A DNA stretch of 64,000 bases from NCBI GenBank assembly GCA_022823465.1, contig JAJEHX010000007.1, forward strand, positions 1-64,000, in the 5' to 3' direction. A program made the translations under genes and the position numbers. The stretch's first letter is position 1, and every line of letters starts with the position of its first letter. Under the pieces are notes generated by a model that searched no databases, was not told the DNA's origin, and saw only the letters and a list, made by a program, of their open reading frames with translations. Shown piece after piece: positions 41,861 to 51,139 of this stretch. Source of the stretch: Candidatus Latescibacterota bacterium (lineage in GTDB: Bacteria > JAAXHH01).

Positions 41861-43492
41861 GTGCCTTCCCGGTCCAGACCGAACATCCTGTGGATTTCCT
41901 TCGAAGACACCGGTCCTTACTACGGCTGCTACGGCGACGCGGTGGCCCGCACGCCCAACGTGGACCGCTTCGCGGAACAAGGTTGCCGGTGGACGCAGTG
42001 CTATTCCACGTCCGGGGTCTGCGCGCCGGCCCGTTCGGCGATCATCACCGGGATGTACGCCATCTCAATCGGAACGCACCACATGCGGACCACCCACGTA
42101 CACTCCGATACCCCGGAAATGCCCACGCCCTATTCCGCGGTGCCGCCCCATTACGTCAAGTGCTTCACGGAATACCTCCGGTCGGCTGGCTACTACTGCA
42201 CCAACAACTTCAAGACCGACTACCAGTTCGATCCGCCGCTGACGGCCTGGGACGACCTTGGAAAAGACGCCCACTGGCGCAATCGTCCCGATCCGGACCA
42301 GCCCTTTTTCGCGGTCTTCAACCTCATGCGCAGCCACGAAAGCGGGATGTGGCCTGAAAAGTGCCCTTCGCCCGAGTTCGATCCGGATGTAATCAAGCCG
42401 CCGGCCCACCTGCCCGACACGCCGAAGGTCCGGGAGGCGCTGGCCCGCATGTATACGCATATCGCCCACAACGACCGGGAGTTCGGCGCCATCCTCGATC
42501 AGTTGGAAGAGGACGGGCTCGCGGACAACACGTACGTGTTCAACTGGAGCGACCACGGCCCCCTGCCCCGTGGCAAGCGCTGGCCCTATGACGCGGGTAT
42601 TCACGTGCCGCTGATCGCCCGTGGGCCGGACCTCTGCGGTGGCCAGGTGCGTGGCGACCTGGTCAGTACGATCGACCTCGGCCCCACGATGCTGTCTCTG
42701 GCCGGCGTCGAGGTCCCGGTCCACATCCAGGGCCGCGCGTTTCTCGGGGACCAGGCCCAGGGTCCGCGCAGCTACGTATTCGCCAGCCGGGACCGTCACG
42801 ATATTTCCTATGACATGGTCAGGGCCGTACGGGACGGGCGGTACAAGTATATCCGGAACTACCGGCCGGAACTACCGTATCTTTCCTGGATACCCTATCG
42901 AAACAAGCACCCGATCATGCAGGAAATATGGCGGCTGCATCTGGAAGGCAGCCTGGACGAGGCGCAGTCGGCCTTGTTCCGGTATCCCCGGCCCGTCGAG
43001 GAATTCTATGATACGGTTGAAGACCCTCATGAAGTAAACAACCTGGCCGGGTCGGACGGGCTGGCCGGGCTGGCCGGGGCACCCCTGGTGAGGAGCGAAC
43101 TGGAGCGGATGCGGGCGGCCCTTGATGAGTGGCTCGAAGAGGTGGGCGACCTGGGCCGTATCCCCGAAAGCGAGATGGTCCGGAACTGGTATCCGGAGGG
43201 CCGTCAGCCCGAGACCGCTCCCGTGGTGTGCGTGCCCATATGCGCGGAAAGCCCGGGGATTGATCCGGCACTGGAAGGCGGTTCGTTCCAGGGCCCGGTA
43301 CTGCTGCAACTCCACTGCGCAACACAAGGCGCATCCATCGCCTATACCTTCGATGAAGGGGAGAACGCCCACTGGCTGTTGTACACCGAGCCACTGCATC
43401 TGGACGCCGGCGAATTCCGGTTGCGGGCGCGGGCGATTCGCATCGGGTACGCGGAAAGTCCCGAGATCCAGGCGCGATTCTTGGTACGGTAA
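41861..43492 (+). CDS. Sulfatase with C-terminal beta domain
   Basis: 543 residues. The opening RPNILWISFEDTGPYYGCYG has Glu-Asp where Asp-Asp is common at the calcium site. The formylglycine motif is CAPAR (Cys54). The middle has FNWSDHGPLPRGKRW. After about residue 450 a beta-rich tail (VLLQLHC...YTFDEGENAHWLLYTEPLHL) looks like a chitobiase-C or fibronectin-like accessory domain. It starts with GTG after AGAGG. A GLAGLAG stretch comes from a 9-base tandem repeat in the DNA. The gene before the next PhyH gene; substrate unknown. Confidence 0.9.
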   Translation: MPSRSRPNILWISFEDTGPYYGCYGDAVARTPNVDRFAEQGCRWTQCYSTSGVCAPARSAIITGMYAISIGTHHMRTTHVHSDTPEMPTPYSAVPPHYVKCFTEYLRSAGYYCTNNFKTDYQFDPPLTAWDDLGKDAHWRNRPDPDQPFFAVFNLMRSHESGMWPEKCPSPEFDPDVIKPPAHLPDTPKVREALARMYTHIAHNDREFGAILDQLEEDGLADNTYVFNWSDHGPLPRGKRWPYDAGIHVPLIARGPDLCGGQVRGDLVSTIDLGPTMLSLAGVEVPVHIQGRAFLGDQAQGPRSYVFASRDRHDISYDMVRAVRDGRYKYIRNYRPELPYLSWIPYRNKHPIMQEIWRLHLEGSLDEAQSALFRYPRPVEEFYDTVEDPHEVNNLAGSDGLAGLAGAPLVRSELERMRAALDEWLEEVGDLGRIPESEMVRNWYPEGRQPETAPVVCVPICAESPGIDPALEGGSFQGPVLLQLHCATQGASIAYTFDEGENAHWLLYTEPLHLDAGEFRLRARAIRIGYAESPEIQARFLVR

Positions 43493-43556
43493 GCACGACT
43501 GGGGCAGCGTACAGCGGTTCCGTACAATGGTGTGCCCGGTTTGCTCTTCAAATGAG

Positions 43557-43585
43557 TTGACCGGCGGATAACGATTCGTTAAAAA
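43557..43585 (+). promoter_or_regulatory. Possible promoter for the PhyH gene at 43636
   Basis: TTGACC (43557-43562) and TAAAAA (43580-43585) with 17 bases between, about 45 bases before the GTG start. Confidence 0.35.
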
Positions 43586-43635
43586 ACACAGGTACGATTC
43601 GTGCATTTCCGCGATTCCGAACCTGGAGGACTGCC

Positions 43636-44487
43636 GTGGACCCTTCCTGCCTTGCCTACTGCCTGACGGACGATGAGCGGCGCCTCTTCGATGAGCAAGG
43701 CTATTTCATCGTGGAGAACGTCCTGCCGGAGGACATGGTGGAAGCACTGAACCGCATCGCCGACGGCATTGACCGGGAGCGCCGGGCGAAGGAGGGCAAG
43801 GGTGCCTACAGCGTCCTGAATCACTTCGACATCATCGGCCGGGACGATCTTCTGCTGGAACTGCTCGACTGGCCGAAGACCTTTCCCAAGGTCTGGGGTA
43901 TTCTCGGCTGGCACATTCAGCTGTACCATTCCCATTTGATCGTCTCGCCGCCATGGCCGGCCGGGCAGAAACCCAAAAAGAGACGCCTGGGCTGGCACCA
44001 GGACAGCGGCAGGTTGAATATCGACCTGGAGACCACGCCCCGTCCGCGCGTGTCGCTGAAAGTGGCCTTCTTTCTGAGCGACTGCACGGCGATCGACCGG
44101 GGCAATTTCCATGCCATACCCGGCAGCCACCGGAGAGAAGAGATAGAGTTTCCCGAAAACGACGAGTCGGATCCGGCAGGCGCCATGCCCATCCAGGCCG
44201 CGGCCGGCGACGCCGTGTTTTTCGATCGCCGGCTCTGGCACGCATCCGGAATCAACTATTCCGATATCACCCGCAAGGTGCTGTTCTACGGCTACAGCTA
44301 CCGCTGGCTGCGTCCGCGGGACAACATGACGGTGGATCATTACATGGACCGCAGCGATCCCATCCGCAGGCAACTCCTGGGCGCCGGGCCGTCGGGCGGC
44401 CACGGCTTTACGTCGCCCCTGCCCGAAGACATCCCCCTGCGGGAATGGATCGGCAAGCACGCGGGACCGGAATCCGTGATTAGCTGA
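43636..44487 (+). CDS. Phytanoyl-CoA dioxygenase (PhyH) family protein
   Basis: 283 residues. The iron site is H-x-D in LGWHQDSGRLN with the distal His in RLWHASGINYSD and a following Arg; EQGYFIVENVLPEDMVEAL is the family opening. It starts with GTG after GGAGG. It is the largest of the three PhyH-family proteins here and sits between a sulfatase and the GlmL operon. Bacterial relatives act on varied small molecules, so no substrate is proposed. Confidence 0.9.
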   Translation: MDPSCLAYCLTDDERRLFDEQGYFIVENVLPEDMVEALNRIADGIDRERRAKEGKGAYSVLNHFDIIGRDDLLLELLDWPKTFPKVWGILGWHIQLYHSHLIVSPPWPAGQKPKKRRLGWHQDSGRLNIDLETTPRPRVSLKVAFFLSDCTAIDRGNFHAIPGSHRREEIEFPENDESDPAGAMPIQAAAGDAVFFDRRLWHASGINYSDITRKVLFYGYSYRWLRPRDNMTVDHYMDRSDPIRRQLLGAGPSGGHGFTSPLPEDIPLREWIGKHAGPESVIS

Positions 44488-44548
44488 GGCGGTGAGATGC
44501 CGGGCAGCTCGTGGAAAACGCGCTCCGACCAGGCGGACGGGGCTGACC

Positions 44549-44851
44549 ATGCTGACCATGCGATTGGATATGAGTGATTCAACCGGAAACCTGGCGGAAC
44601 AGCAGGCTCTGCTCGACCGGATCGCCGAGGCCGTGGTCGCACGCGAACTCACCGCGCCCGCGGTACTCTTCCTGGAATCCATGAAACCCCTCTCGTTCCT
44701 GGGCGGCCAGTTCATGGCCTTCTTGAGCCCCTTCATCCACATGGTGGTGGATGCGACGGAATACGACCGGATCGCCGAGGCCATTGAGCGCCGGGAGAAC
44801 GTGGAGTTCCTGATCCAGCGTATCGAACACCACGCTTCCGAAGCGGATTGA
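44549..44851 (+). CDS. Small conserved-looking protein preceding the GlmL-like gene
   Basis: About 100 residues; not a named family that I recognise. The core reads LTAPAVLFLESMKPLSFLGG then QFMAFLSPFIHMVVDATEYD and IAEAIERRENVEFLIQRIE, with a central hydrophobic stretch that may touch the membrane. In-frame ATGs at 44549, 44558 and 44570 are all possible and none has a strong site. It lies 92 bases before the GlmL-like gene and is probably part of that operon. Confidence 0.6.
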   Translation: MLTMRLDMSDSTGNLAEQQALLDRIAEAVVARELTAPAVLFLESMKPLSFLGGQFMAFLSPFIHMVVDATEYDRIAEAIERRENVEFLIQRIEHHASEAD

Positions 44852-44866
44852 CCGGTAGCCGGGTCC

Positions 44867-44912
44867 CGCCGGAGACCCTGATAAGCCAGGTACCGCGCCG
44901 GAGACCCTGATA
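44867..44912. repeat. 17-bp direct repeat upstream of the GlmL-like gene
   Basis: CGCCGGAGACCCTGATA occurs at 44867-44883 and again at 44896-44912, 29 bases apart, in the 92-base gap before the ATG at 44944. It could be an operator pair or a recent duplication. Confidence 0.85.
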
Positions 44913-44943
44913 TAGGAAAGCGCGCAACGCGAGACGATTTTCC

Positions 44944-46749
44944 ATGATCGATCCATCGAAAGCCAGGGTCATTCTGGCCACGGACTGCGGCAGCACGACC
45001 ACGAAGGCCATCCTGATCGAGCATAGATCCGGCGCCTATCGTCTCGTCGTTCGCGGCGAGGCGCCCACTACCGTGGAGGCGCCCTTCGAGGACGTCACGC
45101 GGGGCGTGCTCAACGCGGTGCGCGAAGTGGAGGAGCAGTCCGGCCGCGAGATCCTCGACGGTGACCGGATCGTCTCTCCTGCGGACGGCGGCCGCGGGGT
45201 GGATATCTACGTCTCGACGAGCAGCGCCGGCGGCGGGCTCCAGATGATGGTGGCCGGCGTGGTCAGGAGCATGACCGCGGAAAGCGCCGAACGGGCGGCC
45301 CTGGGCGCGGGCGCCATCGTCATGGAGGCGCTGGCTTCCAACGATGGACGCCTTCCCCACGAACGCATCGAACGCATCCGTCAGCTCAGGCCGGACATGA
45401 TCCTGCTGTCCGGCGGCGTGGACGGCGGTACGAAGTCCCACGTGGTCGAGATGGCCGAACTGATCTCCGCCGCGGATCCGAGACCCCGGCTGGGAAGCGG
45501 TTACAATCTGCCGGTCATTTACGCCGGGAACGTCGATGCCCGCGAGGACGTCGCACGGATCCTGGCCGAGGGGACGGAACTCAGCCAGGTCGACAACCTG
45601 CGTCCCGTGCTCGAGGCGGAGAACCTGGGCCCCGCCCGGGAGCGGATCCATACCCTGTTCATGGAACACGTGATGGCCCAGGCGCCGGGATACCGCGACC
45701 TGATGGAATGGACCCACGTGCCGATCATGCCCACGCCCGGCGCCGTGGGGAGGATGGTGCGGGTCGTCGCGGACCGCGGCGACATCGACGTGGTCGGTGT
45801 GGACATCGGCGGGGCGACCACCGACGTGTTTTCGGTCTTCGGCGGCGCCTTCAACCGAACCGTCAGCGCCAATCTCGGCATGAGCTACAGCATTTCCAAC
45901 GTGTTGACCGAGGCGGGCCTGGAAGCGATCGGAAGATGGCTGCCCTTTGAAATGTCGGACGCCGACCTGAAGGATCGTCTGGGCAACAAGATGATCCGCC
46001 CCACCAGCATTCCCCAGACCATGGAGGAACTGGTCATCGAGCAGGCCGTGGCTCGGGAGGCTTTGCGATTGGCCTTCGAACAGCACAGGAATTTCGCCGT
46101 AGAGTTGAAAGGCGTACAGCAGCATCGAACGATTTCGGACACTTTTGAACAACAGACGGGAGGCCAGACCCTGGTCGACCTGATGAACCTGGACCTGATC
46201 ATAGGCAGCGGGGGCGTGCTTTCCCACGCGCCGCGAAGGTCGCAGGCCGCGCTGATGATGGTGGACGCCTTCCAGCCGGAAGGCATCACGAACCTGGCGG
46301 TCGACAGCATCTTCATGATGCCCCACCTGGGCGTGCTTTCCACCGTGCATGAGACAGCCGCGCTTGAGGTGTTCGACCGGGACTGTCTCGTTCCCCTCGG
46401 ATCCTGCGTCGCCCCCGTCGGCACTGGCTCGGCGGGTGCGACCTGCGTGAAGGTGAAGGCAACGGCAGAGGGCATGGAAACAGTGGTGTACGAAGCCCCT
46501 GTGGGTGAACTGGCCGCGATCCCCGCCGGGGAGGCGGAAGAGGTCATCCTGGAGGTCGCACCGTCTCGCGGATTCGACGTGGGCGCCGGCCGGGGCGTGT
46601 CCGTCACCCGCACCGTGCGGAACGGCCCGGTGGGCGTGATCATCGATACGCGCGGAAGGCCGCTTCATCTGGCGGCAGACGCGGACGAACGGGTGGCGGC
46701 GCTGCGGAGGGATTATCAGGCGCTAGACACCTATCCGGAGTCCCTCTGA
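44944..46749 (+). CDS. GlmL/MutL-like ASKHA protein
   Basis: 601 residues of the glutamate mutase L family (actin/hsp70-like ATPase fold). Nucleotide motifs are LATDCGSTTTKAILIE near the N-terminus and DVVGVDIGGATTDVFSVFGG in the middle, with SSAGGGLQMMVAG and LLSGGVDGGT typical of the family. In clostridia GlmL is linked with B12-dependent glutamate mutase as a presumed reactivator, but no mutase or B12 protein is here. Its TGA overlaps the ATG of the next gene (TGATG). The family tag therefore does not give the function in this operon. Confidence 0.85.
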   Translation: MIDPSKARVILATDCGSTTTKAILIEHRSGAYRLVVRGEAPTTVEAPFEDVTRGVLNAVREVEEQSGREILDGDRIVSPADGGRGVDIYVSTSSAGGGLQMMVAGVVRSMTAESAERAALGAGAIVMEALASNDGRLPHERIERIRQLRPDMILLSGGVDGGTKSHVVEMAELISAADPRPRLGSGYNLPVIYAGNVDAREDVARILAEGTELSQVDNLRPVLEAENLGPARERIHTLFMEHVMAQAPGYRDLMEWTHVPIMPTPGAVGRMVRVVADRGDIDVVGVDIGGATTDVFSVFGGAFNRTVSANLGMSYSISNVLTEAGLEAIGRWLPFEMSDADLKDRLGNKMIRPTSIPQTMEELVIEQAVAREALRLAFEQHRNFAVELKGVQQHRTISDTFEQQTGGQTLVDLMNLDLIIGSGGVLSHAPRRSQAALMMVDAFQPEGITNLAVDSIFMMPHLGVLSTVHETAALEVFDRDCLVPLGSCVAPVGTGSAGATCVKVKATAEGMETVVYEAPVGELAAIPAGEAEEVILEVAPSRGFDVGAGRGVSVTRTVRNGPVGVIIDTRGRPLHLAADADERVAALRRDYQALDTYPESL

Positions 46750-47873
46750 TGGCCCACGCCTATACATCGGGCCTGCGCGTATCGCCCCGGACCGTTGTCT
46801 CCAAGACCCGCCGCCTTCCCCTGAGCGGACAGGTGGTGGTGCAGGTCGGTGACCGGGTGCGGCCCGATACGGTGGTCGCCGAAACCTACCTGCCCGGCCC
46901 GGTACATAACGTCAATGTCGCCAATGCCCTGGCCATAGCGCCCGAGGACGTGCCGGGCTGCATGCTGAAGCAGCGGAACGAACCGGTGGAGAAAGGCGAG
47001 TTGATCGCCGAATCAAAGGGGATTTTCGGGCTGTTCAAATCCAGCGTCCGGTGCCCCGAAAGTGGAACGATCGAAATGGTTTCGGAGGTGACCGGCCAGG
47101 TGCTCATCCGGGAACCGTCGACCCCGGTGAGGATCAACGCGTACCTCGACGGCCGGGTCGCCGAACTCCTGCCCGGGGAGGGCGTCGTGGTGGAAACGGT
47201 CGGTGCCTGCATTCAGGGGATCTTTGGCGTTGGGGGTGAAGTACACGCGCCGATACGGCAGATTGTCCAATCGCCTGATGACGAGATCACCGGGGATATG
47301 GTCGATGACCGCTGTACGGGACAGATCGTCTGTGGCGGATCCATGATCACCCTTGACGCGTTGCGTAAGTTGATAGAGATCGGCGCGTCCGGCGTGGTGG
47401 TGGGCGGCATGCAGTACCACGATATCGGCGACCTCCTGGGATACCAGATCGGCGTCGCGGTAACCGGCGGGGAAGACATCGGCCTGACCGTGGTCGTCAC
47501 CGAAGGCTTCGGGCGGCTGCCCATGGCCGAGCGCACCTTCGAACTGCTCCGGTCCCTGCAGGGCCGCGAAGCCTCCCTGAGCGGCGCCACGCAGATCCGG
47601 GCCGGTGTGATACGTCCCGAGATCGTCATCAAATCCGACCGCGCCGAAGAATCCCCGGAACGATCGGACTCGGCGGGCCGCGGTCTGGAATCCGGTTCCC
47701 TGGTACGCCTGATCCGCAAGCCCTGGTTCGGGGAAATCGCCACGGTGGCGTCGTTGCCCGAACGTCCCGTGAGGCTTCCCACGGGCGCCCTCGCCCGGGT
47801 GCTGGAAGCTCGCAGGAAGAATGGAGAGATCGTGACCGTGCCCCGTGCCAACGTGGAGATCGTGGAGGCCTGA
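46749..47873 (+). CDS. RnfC-like barrel-sandwich protein with C-terminal KOW-like domain
   Basis: 374 residues. Residues ~10-120 contain repeated barrel-sandwich (lipoyl-like) patterns: SGQVVVQVGDRVRPDTVVAE and NEPVEKGELIAE...CPESGTIEMVS, reminiscent of the N-terminal RnfC domain. A central domain has GASGVVVGGMQYHDIGDLLG. The last ~60 residues (GSLVRLIRKPWFGEIATVAS then GEIVTVPRANVEIVE) look KOW/SH3-like. No Fe-S cysteine motif is present, so it is not an electron carrier of the RnfC kind. It overlaps the genes on both sides by one base, with GGAG sites inside the preceding gene. Confidence 0.65.
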   Translation: MAHAYTSGLRVSPRTVVSKTRRLPLSGQVVVQVGDRVRPDTVVAETYLPGPVHNVNVANALAIAPEDVPGCMLKQRNEPVEKGELIAESKGIFGLFKSSVRCPESGTIEMVSEVTGQVLIREPSTPVRINAYLDGRVAELLPGEGVVVETVGACIQGIFGVGGEVHAPIRQIVQSPDDEITGDMVDDRCTGQIVCGGSMITLDALRKLIEIGASGVVVGGMQYHDIGDLLGYQIGVAVTGGEDIGLTVVVTEGFGRLPMAERTFELLRSLQGREASLSGATQIRAGVIRPEIVIKSDRAEESPERSDSAGRGLESGSLVRLIRKPWFGEIATVASLPERPVRLPTGALARVLEARRKNGEIVTVPRANVEIVEA

Positions 47874-48847
47874 TGCCATTACACCGGACCACCAGCAATC
47901 CGCGGACCGTTTCCCCTTCGATTGTACGGCTGCGCGCGGCGCTCGCCTACACGGCGTTCGCGCTGACTCGCGCGGTCCTCGCGTACACGGCGATTATCTT
48001 CACGTTGCAGGCGGACCCCATTCTCGCCCAGGCTGCCTCCGAATCCGGCTGGTTCAACGCGGACCGGACCCAGGCCCTGGTCCTCGGCGTCATCCTGACG
48101 GGTGCCATTCTGCTTTACGTCGTCCTGGCGGCTTCGGGCCGGCCCCTTTTCATTCGTAAGATCGCCGGCCTGGAGACGGTCGAGGAAGCCGTGGGCAGGG
48201 CGACCGAGATGGGCAAGCCCATCCTCTACGTCCCCGGCCTGAACGACATGGACGAGGTGCAGACCATCGCGTCCATGAACCTGCTGGGCCATCTCGCCAC
48301 CATCATTGCGGGATACGACTCCAGGCTGCACGTGCCCGTGCGCAAGTCCCTCGTCATGAGCGTGGCGCGCGAGACTGTGCAGCAGTCCTACCTGTCCGCC
48401 GGGCGCCCCGACGCGTATCAGGAAGACGACATACACTACGTTTCGGACGCCCAGTTCGCCTACGCGGCGGCCGTCGACGGCATCATCGTGCGCGAACGGC
48501 CCGCCGCATGCTTCTACCTGGGCGGTTTCTACGCCGAATCCCTTATCCTGGCGGAAACGGGCAACTCCATCGGGGCCATACAGATCGCGGGAACGGCAAG
48601 ACCTCCTCAGCTGCCTTTCTTTGTTGCGGCCTGCGACTATACGCTGATCGGGGAGGAACTGTTCGCCGCCAGCGCGTACCTGTCCAAGGAGCCGCGCATG
48701 CTTGGCAGCCTGAAGGGCCAGGACGCCGGCAAGGGCATCGCCATCGTGTTCATCCTGGCCGGCAGCGCGCTGGCTACCCTGGAATCCATTACCGGAAGCG
48801 AAACCGTCCGCGAAGTTTCTGAAATCGTACTCTGGCTCTTCAGGTAG
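47873..48847 (+). CDS. DUF6754-type membrane protein
   Basis: 324 residues. Two hydrophobic segments are near the N-terminus and one at about 285-305. The cytoplasmic-looking core IRKIAGLETVEEAVGRATEM, ILYVPGLNDMDEVQTIASMN, GGFYAESLILAETGNSIGA and CDYTLIGEELFAASAYLS is what I recall as DUF6754. Function unknown. It starts on the last base of the preceding stop with GGAGG upstream. Confidence 0.7.
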   Translation: MPLHRTTSNPRTVSPSIVRLRAALAYTAFALTRAVLAYTAIIFTLQADPILAQAASESGWFNADRTQALVLGVILTGAILLYVVLAASGRPLFIRKIAGLETVEEAVGRATEMGKPILYVPGLNDMDEVQTIASMNLLGHLATIIAGYDSRLHVPVRKSLVMSVARETVQQSYLSAGRPDAYQEDDIHYVSDAQFAYAAAVDGIIVRERPAACFYLGGFYAESLILAETGNSIGAIQIAGTARPPQLPFFVAACDYTLIGEELFAASAYLSKEPRMLGSLKGQDAGKGIAIVFILAGSALATLESITGSETVREVSEIVLWLFR

Positions 48848-48852
48848 ATCCC

Positions 48853-49533
48853 ATGCGCCGTCGAATACCCCTCATCATTACTTTCATCATCGGCGTGGTC
48901 CTGGTCACGGGCTATTTCGTTACGCGCGGGCCCTTCAACACGCTCTACGAGAGCTTTTCCGATTATTTCGCCATCATCACGGTCTTCGCCTTCATCCTCG
49001 GCGGCGGCAGCCTGCTCAAGATCCACCTTAAACGCGTGTCGAACCGGTCCACAGACTGGCCCTACAGCCTGGTGACCCTGGCCGGTTTCGCCATCACGCT
49101 GGTGATCGGGCTGTTCAAGGTGGGCAACCCAGCCGGGATGGGCGGGGAGATCCTGGCCGGGGGTTCCTGGCTGCGTTTTGTCTTCGACGGGGTATACAAC
49201 CCGCTTTCGGCGACGATGTTTTCCCTGCTGGCCTTCTTCGTCGCCTCGGCGTCCTACCGGGCCTTCAGGGCACGCACGAAAGAAGCCACGATCCTCCTGT
49301 CGGCCGCCATGGTCATCCTGCTGGGCAGGACCCCCGTGGGCGCCTGGCTGACGGCCTGGATGCCGGAAAGCCTGGGATTCCTCGAACTGCCGAACCTGGC
49401 CAACTGGATCATGGCCTGGCCCAATACGGCCGGCCAGCGAGCCATCATGATCGGCATCGCCCTGGGCGTTATCGCCACCTCGCTGCGCATCATCCTGGGG
49501 ATCGAGCGCAACTACCTGGGCCGGGGAGAGTGA
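48853..49533 (+). CDS. Polytopic membrane protein of the GlmL-DUF6754 operon
   Basis: 226 residues with about six hydrophobic segments (for example LIITFIIGVVLVTGYF, ITVFAFILGGGSLL, VIATSLRIILGIE). No named family recognised. It begins five bases after the DUF6754 stop and ends overlapping or touching the next gene. Position in the operon is the only clue to its role. Confidence 0.65.
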   Translation: MRRRIPLIITFIIGVVLVTGYFVTRGPFNTLYESFSDYFAIITVFAFILGGGSLLKIHLKRVSNRSTDWPYSLVTLAGFAITLVIGLFKVGNPAGMGGEILAGGSWLRFVFDGVYNPLSATMFSLLAFFVASASYRAFRARTKEATILLSAAMVILLGRTPVGAWLTAWMPESLGFLELPNLANWIMAWPNTAGQRAIMIGIALGVIATSLRIILGIERNYLGRGE

Positions 49534-49535
49534 GC

Positions 49536-50453
49536 ATGCGGATTCCCGAATCCATTCTGCAGATAGACCGGCGGATCATCTTCCTGCTCATCGGGGCGGC
49601 CGTATGCATCCCCCTGCTCCTGAAGCCCCGGTTCCAGGACAGTCCTACGCCGATTGTCCAGTCGATCTTCGACACCGTGGAGCGGCTGCCGGCCGGCTCG
49701 CGGGTCTTCCTTTCCTTTGATTACGGTCCGGATACGGCGCCCGAACTGGACCCCATGGCGAAGGCCCTCGTGCGGCACGCGATGACCCGGGACCATGAGG
49801 TTTCCTTCTTCACCCTGTTCCCCGAAGGGGTGGGACAGATCAAGAAGATCACGGACAACCTGCTGCCCGTGGAGTTTCCGGAAAAAACGTACGGCAGGGA
49901 CTTCGTCAACCTTGGGTACAAGGCCGGCCTGGGCGGCGCGATCAACACGATGGTCGTCAACTTCAGGACCCTGGTCAACGCCGACGCGGAGGGCACCCCG
50001 CTCGACAACCTGCCCATCACCGCGGATGTCGACGAGATGGTGGACTACGCCATCATCCTGAGCCTTACCGCGGGCGATCCCGGATTGAAGGAGTGGATCC
50101 AGTTCGCGGGCGACATCGCCGGGATCCCCGTCATGGGCGGGGGCACGGCCGTGGTGGCGCCGGAGCTCTATCCCTATTATCCCCAGCAGCTCATCGGCCT
50201 GATGGGGGGCCTCAAGGGGGCTTCCGAGTACGAGTCCGCCCTCGTGGACCGGTATCCGGCCTACAGGAACGCCACCATGGAGGCCACCATGCGCATGGGA
50301 CCCCAGGTGGTGACCCACGTGCTGATCGTCCTGCTGGTCCTGCTGGGTAACCTGGCCTACTTCCTCGGCCGGTCGAGCCGGTCGAGCCAGGCGGGCCGGG
50401 CGGGCCGGGCGGGCCGGGCGGGCCAGGCGGACCAGGCGGACCGCAGGCACTAG
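49536..50453 (+). CDS. Bitopic membrane protein with large soluble domain, GlmL-DUF6754 operon
   Basis: About 305 residues. A membrane segment near 15-30 (IFLLIGAAVCIPLLL) and another near 275-295 flank a soluble alpha/beta domain (RVFLSFDYGPDTAPELDPMA, TRDHEVSFFTLFPEG, GIPVMGGGTAVVAP). I prefer ATG 49536 with GGGGAG seven bases upstream; GTG 49530 overlaps the previous stop by four bases and is the alternative. The C-terminal tail SSRSSQAGRAGRAGRAG comes from a 9-base tandem repeat and is probably disordered. Family not recognised. Confidence 0.65.
   Translation: MRIPESILQIDRRIIFLLIGAAVCIPLLLKPRFQDSPTPIVQSIFDTVERLPAGSRVFLSFDYGPDTAPELDPMAKALVRHAMTRDHEVSFFTLFPEGVGQIKKITDNLLPVEFPEKTYGRDFVNLGYKAGLGGAINTMVVNFRTLVNADAEGTPLDNLPITADVDEMVDYAIILSLTAGDPGLKEWIQFAGDIAGIPVMGGGTAVVAPELYPYYPQQLIGLMGGLKGASEYESALVDRYPAYRNATMEATMRMGPQVVTHVLIVLLVLLGNLAYFLGRSSRSSQAGRAGRAGRAGQADQADRRH
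50371..50442 (+). repeat. Eight tandem 9-bp units at the gene 3' end
   Basis: Units related to GGGCGGGCC run from 50371 to 50442 (starting as GGTCGAGCC and ending as AGGCGGACC), just before the stop of the 49536 gene. Because the period is a multiple of three, the reading frame is kept. Confidence 0.9.
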
Positions 50454-50464
50454 GGGAAACGCGT

Positions 50465-51139
50465 ATGGACGTTACACTACAGCTCTGGATCGACGCGGCC
50501 CTTACGCTGATGATCCTCAGCTTCCTGTACCGGGACAACCCCTTCTACAAGTTCGCCGAGCACCTCTTCGTCGGCGTGTCCGCCGCGTACCTTATGGCGA
50601 TCGGCTTCTGGGACCACCTGGTGCCGAACCTGCTGGGCAAACTGTTCCCGTCGCTCATGTCGGGAGTCGTGCCCGGCGCCGTGGGTCGGTCGCCAGACTA
50701 CTACTATATCATCCCCGCCGTCTTCGGCCTGCTGCTTCTCACCCGCCTGGTCGACCGCTGGGCCTGGCTCAGCCGCTGGGCATTGGCTTTCATCGTCGGC
50801 GGCTCGGCGGGATTCAACCTGCCCCGCTTCCTGGATTCGGACTTCATCATCCAGGTCCAGAGCACCATGATTCCCCTCGTGGTGCTCGACCAGTCGGGCA
50901 ACCTGCTCTGGGGCGCCAGCTTCTCACACATCGTGCTTGTCCTGGGCGTGATATGCGGACTGGTGTACTTCTTCTTCTCCGTGGAGCACAAGGGAGTGCT
51001 GGGCCAAGTGTCCCGGGTGGGGATCTGGGTGCTGATGGTGACCTTCGGCGCCGCCTTCGGGTACACGGTCATGGCGCGGATCTCTCTCCTGACCGGCAGA
51101 ATGGAAGCGCTGGGCGCCTGGCTCGCCACGATCTTCTAG
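50465..51139 (+). CDS. Polytopic membrane protein, last gene of the GlmL-DUF6754 operon
   Basis: 224 residues with about six hydrophobic segments (TLMILSFLYRDN at the start, AVFGLLLLTRLVDRWAW, IVLVLGVICGLVYFFF, GIWVLMVTFGAAFGYTV). A conserved-looking RDNPFYKFAEHLFVG lies after the first helix. GGGGAAA precedes the ATG. No named family recognised. With the three preceding genes it would form a membrane assembly. Confidence 0.65.
   Translation: MDVTLQLWIDAALTLMILSFLYRDNPFYKFAEHLFVGVSAAYLMAIGFWDHLVPNLLGKLFPSLMSGVVPGAVGRSPDYYYIIPAVFGLLLLTRLVDRWAWLSRWALAFIVGGSAGFNLPRFLDSDFIIQVQSTMIPLVVLDQSGNLLWGASFSHIVLVLGVICGLVYFFFSVEHKGVLGQVSRVGIWVLMVTFGAAFGYTVMARISLLTGRMEALGAWLATIF

Noticed and set aside
43579-46668. 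1029-residue open frame on the minus strand
   Set aside because: It is antisense to the PhyH and GlmL-like genes, whose plus-strand proteins show clear family motifs. The minus product is Arg/Gly/His-rich low-complexity sequence typical of GC-rich shadow frames.
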